Shown here: positions 11,008 to 19,643 of the stretch, one piece after another | Numbering within the stretch: position 1 is the stretch's first letter | Layout: each line of letters begins with the position of its first letter | Assembly (NCBI GenBank): GCA_945877815.1 | Contig: CAMDWJ010000010.1 | Span: 47,860 to 111,859, forward strand | DNA length: 64,000 nt | DNA from: Caenispirillum bisanense | GTDB taxonomy: Bacteria; Pseudomonadota; Alphaproteobacteria; Rhodospirillales; UBA2165 | Direction: 5' to 3' | The notes under the pieces: generated by a model | Database searches by the model: none | Seen by the model: the letters and a program-made list of their open reading frames with translations, nothing else | Told to the model about the DNA's origin: nothing | Made by a program: the position numbers and the translations under genes

Positions 11008-12889
11008 CACCGTCCCGCCGCCGTCCGAGGAATCGCGTCGCTCGGCCTTGCAGCCGCGCAATCGTCGCGTGAAGGCGCTGTCGTCCGAGGATACCTTCGG
11101 CAAGGTCTTCGACGGCAATGTGGTTAAACGGTTCGGGGAATTCCTAATACCCTATCGTCGCCAGATTTACATGGCCATCGCCTCTGTTACCATCTTCACG
11201 TTCACCCAGATTTCGGTTCCGTTGATCATCCGCTATATCGTCGACAAGGCATTGGTCGTTGGCGCCGGCGGCGAGAGGCTCTTGCTGATAGCGGTCGTCG
11301 GATTCTTCTTTGTCTCCTTGGTGAACTACGTTTCGAACTACTTTCAGACCATCGTGGTCGCCAAAATGGCCGAACGGATATTGAACGATCTGCGCGGCGC
11401 CATGTACGGGCATTTGCAGCACGTCTCGCTGGCTTTCATGGACCGCACCCAGGTCGGACGCTTGATGAGCCGGTTGCAGGGTGACGTCGGCTCGTTGCAG
11501 GAATTTCTGGAAAGCTCGATCTTCGCAATTGGTGATTTCGTTCTGCTGTTCGGCATCGTTTTCGTGCTGTTAATGCTCGACGTTCAGCTTGGCTTGCTCA
11601 CCTTGTCCGTCTTGCCGATCCTTTTCATCGTGCGGGTCATTTGGCTGCCGATCGCGCGGCGCGCCTTCATGCATGCGCGCCAGACCAACTCGATAGTCAA
11701 TTCGGCGCTGGCCGAGAACATCAACGGCGTGCGTACCGTGCAGGAGATGGGCCGCCAGGGCGTCAATTTCGATGCCTTCGAGGACAAGGCCGCCGACAAT
11801 TACCGCGCCCATATCCGCGCAACCAAACTCGCCCAAGTGATGATCCCAACGGTCGATACCTTGACCGGGCTCGCCATGGCCATCGTCATCGTCGTCGGCG
11901 GCAACATGGTCTTGGACAAAGCGTTGGATCTCGGCGTGATGGTCGCATTCCTCTTCTATGTGCAGCGTTTCTTCGATCCGATCCGCTCGCTGACCATGCA
12001 ATATACGGTCTCGCAACGCGCGATGGCTTCGGGTACGCGTATATTCGAAGTGCTCGACGTGCCGGTCGAGGTCGAGGACAAGCCCGATGCCGAAGATCTC
12101 GGAGTCATCGACGGCTCGATCGAGTTCCGCAACGTTACTTTCGGTTATGTCGAGGGGTTGCCGGTCTTGAAGAACATCAGCTTCAAGGTTGCGCCGGGCG
12201 AAACCGTGGCGCTGGTCGGCCCGACCGGGTCGGGAAAGACCTCGACCATGGCATTGTTGCATCGTTTCTACGACGTGTGGGACGGCCAGATTCTGATCGG
12301 CGGGCGCGATGTGCGCGACGTGACCCAGGAATCGCTCGGCCGTCACATCGCCATGGTGCTGCAGGAGCCGTTCCTGTTCACCGGCACGGTTTTCGAGAAC
12401 ATCCGTTATCATTGCGAAGAGGCGAGCCTTGACGAAGTGATTCGGGCGGCGACCGCAGTGGGCGCCAACGATTTCATCCAGCGCCTGCCCAACGGCTATC
12501 ACACGATCCTGGGCCAGCGGGGCGTCAATCTGTCGATCGGCCAACGTCAGCTTCTGAGCTTCGCGCGGGCCATCGTCGCCAATGCCAGCATCCTGGTACT
12601 GGATGAAGCGACTGCAAATATCGACAGCTTCACCGAACGCGAGATACAGACCGCGCTTGCGCGCACGCTGACGGGCCGCACCGGTGTCGTTATCGCCCAT
12701 CGCCTGGCTACGGTACGCGGCGCGGACCGGATCATCGTCTTGCAGGACGGCGAGATTGTCGAGCAGGGATCGCACACTGAGCTGATTGCGCGGCGCGGTC
12801 TTTATCATCGGCTGCATACCATGAACTATGCGTCGTTCGACGATGCGCCCGGTGATCTCGCCCGGTTGGACCCGGCCGGCGCGACCTGA
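11000..12889 (+). CDS. ABC exporter half-transporter, catalytic-site subunit
   Basis: 629 residues, transmembrane domain about 45-345 followed by the ATPase domain. Walker A GPTGSGKT lies at 407-414, Walker B ILVLDE at 531-536 with the catalytic E536 intact, and the switch histidine is H567. The signature motif is altered to LSIGQ (511-515). Together with the upstream subunit (LSGGQ but FDD) this gives one canonical and one degenerate ATP site. The start at 11000 overlaps the upstream stop by 8 bases; the longer frame from 10844 lies inside the neighbour and is not coding. It is followed after one base by the aminotransferase gene. Confidence 0.94.
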   Translation: MPDTVPPPSEESRRSALQPRNRRVKALSSEDTFGKVFDGNVVKRFGEFLIPYRRQIYMAIASVTIFTFTQISVPLIIRYIVDKALVVGAGGERLLLIAVVGFFFVSLVNYVSNYFQTIVVAKMAERILNDLRGAMYGHLQHVSLAFMDRTQVGRLMSRLQGDVGSLQEFLESSIFAIGDFVLLFGIVFVLLMLDVQLGLLTLSVLPILFIVRVIWLPIARRAFMHARQTNSIVNSALAENINGVRTVQEMGRQGVNFDAFEDKAADNYRAHIRATKLAQVMIPTVDTLTGLAMAIVIVVGGNMVLDKALDLGVMVAFLFYVQRFFDPIRSLTMQYTVSQRAMASGTRIFEVLDVPVEVEDKPDAEDLGVIDGSIEFRNVTFGYVEGLPVLKNISFKVAPGETVALVGPTGSGKTSTMALLHRFYDVWDGQILIGGRDVRDVTQESLGRHIAMVLQEPFLFTGTVFENIRYHCEEASLDEVIRAATAVGANDFIQRLPNGYHTILGQRGVNLSIGQRQLLSFARAIVANASILVLDEATANIDSFTEREIQTALARTLTGRTGVVIAHRLATVRGADRIIVLQDGEIVEQGSHTELIARRGLYHRLHTMNYASFDDAPGDLARLDPAGAT

Positions 12890-12890
12890 G

Positions 12891-13994
12891 ATGAGCGGGG
12901 AAGCAACCTATCTGCGGCACCATCTGCGCGGTTTGGATAACTGGAATCCCACCGCGACTTCGGCGGGCGAACATTTGCAGCAGGTCCGCCGCATGGACCT
13001 CAACGAATGCCCCTATCCGCCGTCGCCAAAGGTGCAGGCCGCGATAGAGGGCGTATTTGCGCGTCTCAACCGCTATGCCGACGGCTCGTGTCCCGAACTT
13101 GCGGCGCGGCTATCGGCGACGACCGGCGTGCGGGTGCCCAATATCCTGTTCGGGCCGGGCTCGACCCAGTTGCTCAAATGCATCATCGAGATATCTGCCG
13201 GGCCCGGCGACAACGTGGTTTCGCCCTCGCTGCTCTGGCACCGCTTCCACGGCATTTACGAGGCGCTGGAGGCGGATGCGACGTTAGTTGCCAATCGGCC
13301 GGACGGGTCCATCGACGTTGCGCAGCTGACCCGCGCCATCGGCAATAGGACACGCATGCTGGTCGTGATTACGCCCAACAATCCGACCGGGATGATGCTG
13401 TCGGAGGACGAATTGCGCCACGTTATCCTGCAAACGCCGGACAACGTCCTGCTATTTGTCGACGAGGCCTACCACGAATTCGCAATGCATGCGGGTGGGC
13501 CCGATGCGCTGAGGATGTTGCAGCGTGAGCGGAGCGGCCCATGGATCGTCAGCCGAACCTTTTCCAAGGCCTATGCTCTGGCCGGGCTGCGCCTCGGTTA
13601 TGCCATGTGCTCGTCGCCGGAGATCGCGAACGCAGTGCGTCTGATGAGCAGCACTTTCGTCGTTTCGGCCTTCGCCGAGGCGGCTGCGCTAGCCGCGCTC
13701 GACGATCCCGATTACAGCACTTTTATCGTGGAGGATACCGCGCGCGAACGTTCCCGGATCATCGAAGGTCTCCGGGCGCTTGGATGCGAGCCGATGAACT
13801 CGGTCACCAACTTTGTTTCGGCGGATGTGGGGCGGCCGGGGATAGACGTCGTGGCCGCAATGCGCGAACGCGGAATCCGGATCGCGCGCTGGGCCTATCC
13901 GGAGTATGGAAATTATATCCGTGTATCGATGGGCGCGCCGGAAGATACAGACGCTTTTCTGGATGCCCTGGCGGAAATCCTCGGCACGTCATGA
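12891..13994 (+). CDS. HisC-like class I/II aminotransferase
   Basis: 367 residues. PLP-fold features are visible: NNPTG at 163-167, DEAYHEF starting at D191, and the Schiff-base lysine K226 in SRTFSKAYALAGLRLGY. This arrangement is that of histidinol-phosphate aminotransferase and its paralogues. The ATG at 12891 starts one base after the stop of the ABC subunit; the longer frame from 12828 lies inside that gene. Because it is coupled to an exporter and not to his genes, a biosynthetic role for an exported amino-acid-derived product is possible but is inference. It could equally be a second general HisC. Confidence 0.87.
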   Translation: MSGEATYLRHHLRGLDNWNPTATSAGEHLQQVRRMDLNECPYPPSPKVQAAIEGVFARLNRYADGSCPELAARLSATTGVRVPNILFGPGSTQLLKCIIEISAGPGDNVVSPSLLWHRFHGIYEALEADATLVANRPDGSIDVAQLTRAIGNRTRMLVVITPNNPTGMMLSEDELRHVILQTPDNVLLFVDEAYHEFAMHAGGPDALRMLQRERSGPWIVSRTFSKAYALAGLRLGYAMCSSPEIANAVRLMSSTFVVSAFAEAAALAALDDPDYSTFIVEDTARERSRIIEGLRALGCEPMNSVTNFVSADVGRPGIDVVAAMRERGIRIARWAYPEYGNYIRVSMGAPEDTDAFLDALAEILGTS

Positions 13995-14062
13995 ACCGTG
14001 CGCTGATACGCGGCGCAGCGATTCACGATATGCAAAGAAATTAACCTATCGGAACGATCCGA

Positions 14063-14233
14063 CTAGATAGCAATACCCGTTTGACGCCAAGTCGAGGTCG
14101 ACTTGCAGTCTGGGCAAACCCGTTCGCCGATGTGGTGAGACTGAAAATCATCCGCGCACATCAGGCATCTACGTAACTTAGGCTGTAGGTTTTCGGCTTG
14201 TGGCTTTTTGTTCATTTCCGAACGAGAGGCCAT
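14063..14233 (-). CDS. Small zinc-ribbon protein, 56 residues
   Basis: An uninterrupted frame runs from ATG (14233-14231) to TAG (14065-14063). It is preceded by an excellent ribosome binding site, AGGAGG five bases before the ATG. The protein has two Cys pairs, CLMC near residue 23 and CPDC near residue 40, separated by 13 residues containing a His pair, then K-S and W-R. This resembles small CxxC-x(n)-CxxC zinc-ribbon proteins of Alphaproteobacteria with the pattern RCLxCxxxF...ERxCxxCK. Function unknown; metal binding is predicted. It is too short for usual length cut-offs. It converges on the aminotransferase gene, whose stop is 68 bases away. Confidence 0.78.
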   Translation of the reverse strand: MASRSEMNKKPQAENLQPKLRRCLMCADDFQSHHIGERVCPDCKSTSTWRQTGIAI

Positions 14234-14597
14234 TTTGTCCTCCTATTTCCTCCGTGGAGCCCGTTCCACACCGCGTTTCCCCCGGTAACGCGGCAAAAGA
14301 GCAAGAGCGATGCTCTTTCGTTTATCGGGCCGACTATGATCGCTGGAAAGTTAAGGTGGGTTTTATAGTCGGACTCCGCTTCGAATCAGCCATGCAAATA
14401 TTGCGTTGCTGATATGATAATTATGATCGTGCATTATAAGTTGTTGAAATCACAAATATTTTATTGGTTAAAAAACAAAATAGAGCCTGGGTATTACGTT
14501 AAGGGAGTATGAATCGTCTCTCTATTCAAAAATGTCGGGCTTTGCCCTATTGTGACCTTGTTGATCGTACAATTTATAAACAGTCCAGGGAGGTTTC
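14234..14597 (+). promoter_or_regulatory. Intergenic region with AT-rich stretch upstream of the solute-binding protein gene
   Basis: This 364-base gap carries the ribosome binding site of the small zinc-ribbon gene at its left end. At 14586-14592 it holds the GGGAGG site of the solute-binding protein. Between about 14396 and 14510 it is strikingly AT-rich compared with everything around it, which fits a promoter region for the gene at 14598. A short inverted repeat, AAAGAGC...GCTCTTT, lies near 14295-14320 and could end a transcript. No convincing further gene is present. Confidence 0.5.
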
Positions 14598-16145
14598 ATG
14601 TTCGACTCGGCCATTAAAGGCGCACTTTTGGGCGCGGTATCGCTGTTGGCGATTGTGGGCGCTGCCGATGCGCAGAAATCGAAGGATACCGGGCGTATCG
14701 CCCTGAACCAGCCGATCCGCTTGATTGATTCGCTGCACAACCCCAATCCCGAATCCAATCTGCTCGACCGGGTCGTGATGGATGCGCTGCTGTCCTACGA
14801 CACCGTCAACCGCAAAGTCGCGGGGCAACTGGCAGATTCCTGGAAGCAGGTCGACGACAAAACGATCGAGCTGACTTTGCGCCAAGGCGTGAAATGGCAC
14901 GACGGCCAGCCCGTGACCATGGACGATGTCATGTACACCTTCGATTACGTCATGGACCCGAAGGTCACCTTCCTGTTCAAGGATTCGCGCTTCGGTTGGC
15001 TGGATAAGGTGGAGAAGGTCAACGACCGTACCTTGCGCGTCATCTCTAAAGACGTGATCGCGACCGGGATGGCGCGCCTCACTGCGACCCCACCCGTTCT
15101 GCCGGCCCACGTGCACGGCAAGTTGGAGAACAAGGGCGAATTCGGGCGCAAGCCGATCGGCACCGGCTCATACAAAGTCGCTTCGCTCGATAACAATATG
15201 GTCGTGCTCCAGAAGAACCCTGACTACAACTGGGGTGGCAACGAGCCCGTGGGCAAGATCGGCCGCTTCGAGGTCACCTCGATCCCGGATGCGCAGACCC
15301 AGATCGCCAAGATCATGGTCGGCGAACTGGATCTCGTGTTTCACCTCGATTTCGAACAGGCTAAGAGCCTGCAGGCGAACCCAAACGTGATCCTCACCAG
15401 CGCGCCGTCGATTTCGTTCTCCTACATCTATTTCGATGTGGCCGATCGCTCGGGCATCAAGGTATTCAAGGACAAGCGCGTGCGTGAAGCGCTCTTGATG
15501 GCGATTGATCGTGATGGCATGCGCAAGGCTTTCCTGCCCAAGGAATTCTCCGATAAGCCGCCGCAGGAAGCGATGTGCCATTCCTGGCATATCGGCTGTG
15601 TTTCCACCCTTAAGGCTCTTCCGTACGATCCGGCGCGTGCCAAGGCCTTGCTCGCCGAAGCCGGTCTCGCCAACGGGTTCGATCTCGAGCTTCTGACCTG
15701 GGGCCAGTCGAAACCCGTCGCGGAAGCGGTCGCCGGAGATCTGCGTAAGATTGGTGTCCGCGCCACCGTCGATGCCGGCACCGTCAACATCTTCCAGAAG
15801 AAGCGCGGCGACGGCAAATCGCAAACCATGGTGACGTTGTGGGATAACGGCGGCGGCCAGCCCGATGTCGACAACACCACACAGTTCCTGTTCTCCGATA
15901 GCTCGCGTAACTATTCGGGCGATCCGGAACTCATCAAGTGGACCGACGAAGGCCAGCGCACGATCGATCTCAAGAAGCGCGAGGACATCTATCGCCAGTT
16001 GTTCGACAAGGTGATCCGCGAACGCTACGGCATGCCGCTCGTCGAACTGCCGGCGATCAACGTCCAGAACAAGGATCTGGTGATCGATTACAATCACACA
16101 AAGCCCGAAGGGTTCATGTTTAATCGCCTATCCTGGACAAAATAA
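14598..16145 (+). CDS. Family 5 extracellular solute-binding protein (dipeptide/oligopeptide type)
   Basis: 515 residues. Residues 1-26 form a signal peptide ending in GAADAQ. The mature part has the SBP_bac_5 pattern: an early LTLRQGVKWHDGQPV motif near residue 95 and the DDVMYTFDYVMDP segment just after it. It should bind peptides or other ligands in the periplasm and deliver them to an ABC permease. No permease or ATPase gene lies beside it, so it is an orphan here. The start is fixed by GGGAGG seven bases upstream. It ends just before a strong terminator and appears to be transcribed alone. Confidence 0.93.
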   Translation: MFDSAIKGALLGAVSLLAIVGAADAQKSKDTGRIALNQPIRLIDSLHNPNPESNLLDRVVMDALLSYDTVNRKVAGQLADSWKQVDDKTIELTLRQGVKWHDGQPVTMDDVMYTFDYVMDPKVTFLFKDSRFGWLDKVEKVNDRTLRVISKDVIATGMARLTATPPVLPAHVHGKLENKGEFGRKPIGTGSYKVASLDNNMVVLQKNPDYNWGGNEPVGKIGRFEVTSIPDAQTQIAKIMVGELDLVFHLDFEQAKSLQANPNVILTSAPSISFSYIYFDVADRSGIKVFKDKRVREALLMAIDRDGMRKAFLPKEFSDKPPQEAMCHSWHIGCVSTLKALPYDPARAKALLAEAGLANGFDLELLTWGQSKPVAEAVAGDLRKIGVRATVDAGTVNIFQKKRGDGKSQTMVTLWDNGGGQPDVDNTTQFLFSDSSRNYSGDPELIKWTDEGQRTIDLKKREDIYRQLFDKVIRERYGMPLVELPAINVQNKDLVIDYNHTKPEGFMFNRLSWTK

Positions 16146-16173
16146 ATCCCGGACGAGATTAACAATCATGAAG

Positions 16174-16213
16174 AGCCCTCTCCGCCCTGAACGAGTGGAG
16201 AGGGCTTTTTATT
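16174..16213 (+). terminator. Rho-independent terminator of the solute-binding protein gene
   Basis: A perfect 10-base inverted repeat, AGCCCTCTCC (16174-16183) and GGAGAGGGCT (16197-16206), is followed directly by a T-rich run. It lies 29 bases after the stop of the plus-strand gene and slightly overlaps the 3' end of the convergent cyclase-like gene. Confidence 0.9.
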
Positions 16214-17444
16214 GGGGGTCGGAGGGCGAAGCCGGCTGCATCCGCAGATCGTGATCCTGCACGCCGAGGAAGATCGGCTCGGCATTCTCACGATAGATGT
16301 TGATCTTTGCGTTGTAGGCGTGGCGCGTCAGCCCATGCTTGTCGGTGATCAGATATTTGGTATTCGTGTAAGTTCCGTCGGGCGCCTTGGTGCCCGTAAG
16401 GTAGCATTTGATCGCATCGACCGGTTCGCTCGACAGGACCAGACCTTCAAGGCTGGACAGGGTTTGCTGGGTGCGTTCGATGAAACTCTGTGGATCGACG
16501 CGTATCGATTGATGAGTTTGTACATCGGGCATCGGTACCTGGAAATCGCCCATAACGACCTGACCGGGAACGGCTTGTTCGATGATTCGAGCCAATTCGA
16601 TGGTCACGTCGCCGACGATGAAGCTGTAGATCGTCGGCAATAGCCCCTCGGCTTGATAATATTCTTAGTGGCCGCCGATATGAAATGCCGTGCGCAGAAC
16701 CGGGGTCACATGGCCACGCGCTTTTCCGCGCGCAATCGCATTGTCGGCCAGGACCAGATGCATGAAGTGATAAAGATTGATATTCGCCTGGATCGAACGG
16801 TCGCGATTCCAGACGTAAAATCCGTCGCCGGTGGTCGAACGCGCGAAGGTGATATCGATCTTCTTGCTGAGCATCTTAGAATGTGCCGAATTGATCGAAT
16901 AGGACAGGCTGTTCAATTGGGTCACTTGTTCGAGCGGGGAATAGAGTGAGAACCCTACGATATCGAACAAGGCGACCGCGCGATCGCCGACGTAAGTGAT
17001 TCCGAACCGTTGGATGAGTTGGCTGACGGCATCCGCGTCGAGCGGAGTATCGGACGGTAGCGGAATGGTCGCGGGCTTGTAGCCGCCGATGTCTTCGGCA
17101 AGATCGCGGATCCGTCTGAAGTCGAGGTGTTTCGGGCCGGCCAGGAGCTGTTCGACCGAGATTGCCAATGCGCTGTTGCTATCCCTAGGCAAGGCGATCA
17201 CGTAGTGAGGCACAACCAGAACGGCGATGCCGCTGTCGATCTCCGACCAGGCGAGAATGAGATTTCGGCCCAGGTTCCACAGATCGCGCAGAGCCTCCTC
17301 CACGAAGGCGAGATATCCAAAGGCCTCCGGTTCCGGTTCCGCAGTGGACCGGATCAACTCATCGAGGTTGTTGGTAACCTCGCCCAGGCGCTTGATCAGA
17401 TCGGCCACGATTTCCCACGCCCCGATCAGTGATCCGTTTTGCAA
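16209..17444 (-). pseudogene. Class III cyclase-like protein interrupted by one in-frame TAA
   Basis: Two segments (17444-16665 and 16664-16209) lie in the same frame and are separated only by TAA at 16667-16665. The flanking translation is HIGGH-stop-EYYQAEG, and the frame runs on without further lesions to 16209, about 411 codons in all. The N-terminal half has a class III nucleotide cyclase-like core: D161 in ALFDIVGFS and D207 in TTGDGFYVW match the two metal-binding positions. The stop most simply replaces a tyrosine codon (TAC or TAT to TAA). The start is a TTG and is uncertain. Cyclic nucleotide synthesis is unproven. It may be a recent nonsense mutation or a sequencing error. Confidence 0.8.
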
Positions 17445-17573
17445 TTCAGGGTGTATAAGTATTAGGTGATTTTCGCTTTAACTGCAAAGACTTGCGTTTT
17501 TAGTGGCACTTCGGTCGCATAGCCGCGAACCGACGAATACACTAGAACGAGCCAGGCGGCTGGGAGGCGGACA

Positions 17574-19400
17574 ATGGCACTCGAAGCACACGGAAGCGAC
17601 CTCGTTCAGGTTGTGGCTGTCCTGGCGGCCGGGGTCATCGCGGTGCCGATCTTCAAGCGGCTCGGGCTTGGATCGGTCCTAGGTTATCTCGCGGCCGGCT
17701 TAGCGATCGGGCCTTTCGGCTTGGGGTTGTTCGCCGATTCCGAAGCCATTCTACATGTCGCCGAACTGGGCGTGGTGATGTTCCTCTTCATCATCGGTCT
17801 CGAAATGCAACCATCGAGATTATGGAATCTGCGCCGCGAGATTTTCGGACTGGGCGCGGCGCAGGTCTTCGTTTGCGGAACCTTATTGTTCGGCATCGGT
17901 CTGACATTCGGTTTGGCGGCGCCCATTGCCTTCGTTGCCGCTATGGGGTTCACCCTGTCGTCGACCGCGATCGGCATGCAAATCCTGGATGAACACGGCG
18001 AGGCAGCCAGCCCATGCGGTCAACGAGTCGTTTCGATACTCCTGTTGCAAGATCTCGCGATCGTGCCCCTGTTGGCTTTTGTAGCCGTCATCGGTCCGAC
18101 CGCGCCGGCAGGGGCCGGATCGTCCTATTGGATGGACGTTGCGCTGGCCGCTGCCGCGCTGTTCGGGCTTGTCGCGGCCGGGAAATGGCTGCTCAACCCC
18201 TTTTTCGGTCTTTTGGCCAAAGCGCAGGCGCGAGAAACAATGACGGCGGCGGCGCTGCTCGTCGTGCTCGGCGCCGCCTTGCTGATGCAATGGGGTGGAT
18301 TGTCGATGGCGATGGGCGCGTTTCTCGCCGGCGTTCTGTTATCGGAATCGACCTTCCGCCATCAGCTCGAAGCCGATATCGATCCGTTCCGTGGCATCCT
18401 GCTCGGTCTGTTCTTCATGGGCGTCGGTATGTCGCTGGATTTGACGCTGCTCGCGCGCGATTGGCCGTTGATCGCGGCCGGTGTCGTCGCTTTCATGATG
18501 GTGAAGATGGCGGGCGTTTATATCGCGGCGCGGCTGTTCCGTGCCGCGCATGACGAAGCGCTATCGCAGGCTGCGATTTTGGTCCAGGGCGGCGAATTCG
18601 CCTTCGTGCTCTATGCGGCGGCGGCCGAAAGCGGAATTTTACCCGGCGGCATGAATGCGGCTTTGACGGCCATCGTTATCCTATCGATGGCTTTTACGCC
18701 GTTGCTGGTTTTTGCCGTGCGTCGCCTGACGCCGCAGACGGTAGAATCCTTCGACGGAATCGAGATGGCCGATGCACTGAGCGGCAGCGTGCTAATCATC
18801 GGATTCGGACGTTTCGGCCAGGTTGCAAGTCAGCCGTTACTGGCACGCGGGGTCGATATTGCTATCATCGAATCCAGCGTTGAGATGATCCGCAGCGCGT
18901 CCGAATTTGGCTTCAAGGTCTATTACGGCGACGGCACGCGCCTCGATGTTCTGCGCGCTTCGGGCGCCGGGCGGGCGAGGGTCATTATGGTCTGTGTCGA
19001 CGATCGTGCCGCCGCCAACAAAATCGTGACTCTGGTCAAAGCCGAATTTCCGGCAGCCCAGCTATATGTGCGGGCCTACGATCGCGGCCATGCGATCGAT
19101 TTGATCGCCGCCGGCGTCGATTATCAAATCCGCGAAGTTTTCGAATCGGCGTCGGCTTTCGGCATCTCAGTGCTCGAAGGATTGGGCGTCCCAGCAGGCG
19201 AGGCCGACGAAATCGGAGCTGAAACGCGCCGCCGCGACGCCGAGCGCTTCGAACTTCAAATCGCGGGCGGGATATATGCGGGCTCGGCCCTCGTGCGCCA
19301 TAATGGCCCGACGCCGGCGCCTCTTACCGTGCCGAAACGGCCGGGGCGCGCGCTCAGTGCGGAGACGGCCGAAGTCATCGAGGGCAGTTCGAGCGAATGA
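17574..19400 (+). CDS. CPA2 family cation:proton antiporter with RCK domain (KefB/YbaL type)
   Basis: 608 residues. About residues 5-385 carry some twelve hydrophobic helices of the sodium/hydrogen exchanger fold. A cytoplasmic TrkA-N (RCK) domain follows from about residue 402, with a nucleotide-binding glycine motif (GFGRFGQ). Members exchange K+ or Na+ for protons and are gated by nucleotides or glutathione adducts through the RCK domain. No KefF/KefG ancillary gene is adjacent. The ATG at 17574 has GGGAGG upstream. The gene stands between the convergently oriented cyclase-like gene upstream and tRNA-Leu downstream on the opposite strand. Confidence 0.95.
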   Translation: MALEAHGSDLVQVVAVLAAGVIAVPIFKRLGLGSVLGYLAAGLAIGPFGLGLFADSEAILHVAELGVVMFLFIIGLEMQPSRLWNLRREIFGLGAAQVFVCGTLLFGIGLTFGLAAPIAFVAAMGFTLSSTAIGMQILDEHGEAASPCGQRVVSILLLQDLAIVPLLAFVAVIGPTAPAGAGSSYWMDVALAAAALFGLVAAGKWLLNPFFGLLAKAQARETMTAAALLVVLGAALLMQWGGLSMAMGAFLAGVLLSESTFRHQLEADIDPFRGILLGLFFMGVGMSLDLTLLARDWPLIAAGVVAFMMVKMAGVYIAARLFRAAHDEALSQAAILVQGGEFAFVLYAAAAESGILPGGMNAALTAIVILSMAFTPLLVFAVRRLTPQTVESFDGIEMADALSGSVLIIGFGRFGQVASQPLLARGVDIAIIESSVEMIRSASEFGFKVYYGDGTRLDVLRASGAGRARVIMVCVDDRAAANKIVTLVKAEFPAAQLYVRAYDRGHAIDLIAAGVDYQIREVFESASAFGISVLEGLGVPAGEADEIGAETRRRDAERFELQIAGGIYAGSALVRHNGPTPAPLTVPKRPGRALSAETAEVIEGSSSE

Positions 19401-19419
19401 TCTGACTGAAATTGAGGGG

Positions 19420-19505
19420 TGGTGCCTCGGAAGGGACTTGAACCCCCACTCCCTTGCAGGAAGCAGATTTTGAGTCTGCCGCGTCTACCATTCCGCCACC
19501 GAGGC
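19420..19505 (-). tRNA. tRNA-Leu (anticodon CAA), CCA encoded
   Basis: Read on the minus strand, the acceptor arms GCCTCGG (19505-19499) and CCGAGGC (19430-19424) pair fully. They are followed by discriminator A and an encoded CCA at 19422-19420. The anticodon stem GCAGA/TCTGC encloses the loop CTCAAAA, giving anticodon CAA for UUG codons. A long variable arm is present, as expected for a class II tRNA such as tRNA-Leu. Length is 86 bases. It lies between the CPA2 gene and the DedA-like gene, opposite to both. Confidence 0.96.
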
Positions 19506-19643
19506 ACAGGCGCCTTCTACAAGACAATATAGCTTCACTCAACGCCAAATCCAGGGACACGCAAGGCGGGTTCGGCGGAGGTCGGCCGCATCGTCGGTGG
19601 CGAGGTTTGCCACGCTGTCGCAAAGCCGGTAGTAAAATCCCCC

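Noticed and set aside
11570..12817. 415-residue open frame antisense to the second ABC subunit
   Set aside because: Shadow of a well supported gene; no start signals or recognisable protein features.
14200..14412. 70-codon plus-strand frame in the 14 kb gap
   Set aside because: Its beginning is antisense to the zinc-ribbon gene and the rest has no protein-like pattern.
14509..14706. 65-codon frame with GGGAG before its ATG, overlapping the start of the solute-binding protein gene
   Set aside because: It overlaps a signal peptide region in another frame and has Arg/Trp-rich composition with no motif; the better ribosome binding site belongs to 14598.
16665..16667. Stop-codon readthrough or recoding at the TAA in the cyclase-like gene
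   Set aside because: No recoding signal is seen, and TAA serves as a normal stop in other genes here (for example 25963-25965).
19256..19623. Minus-strand frames across tRNA-Leu
   Set aside because: They contain the tRNA sequence itself and are artefacts.
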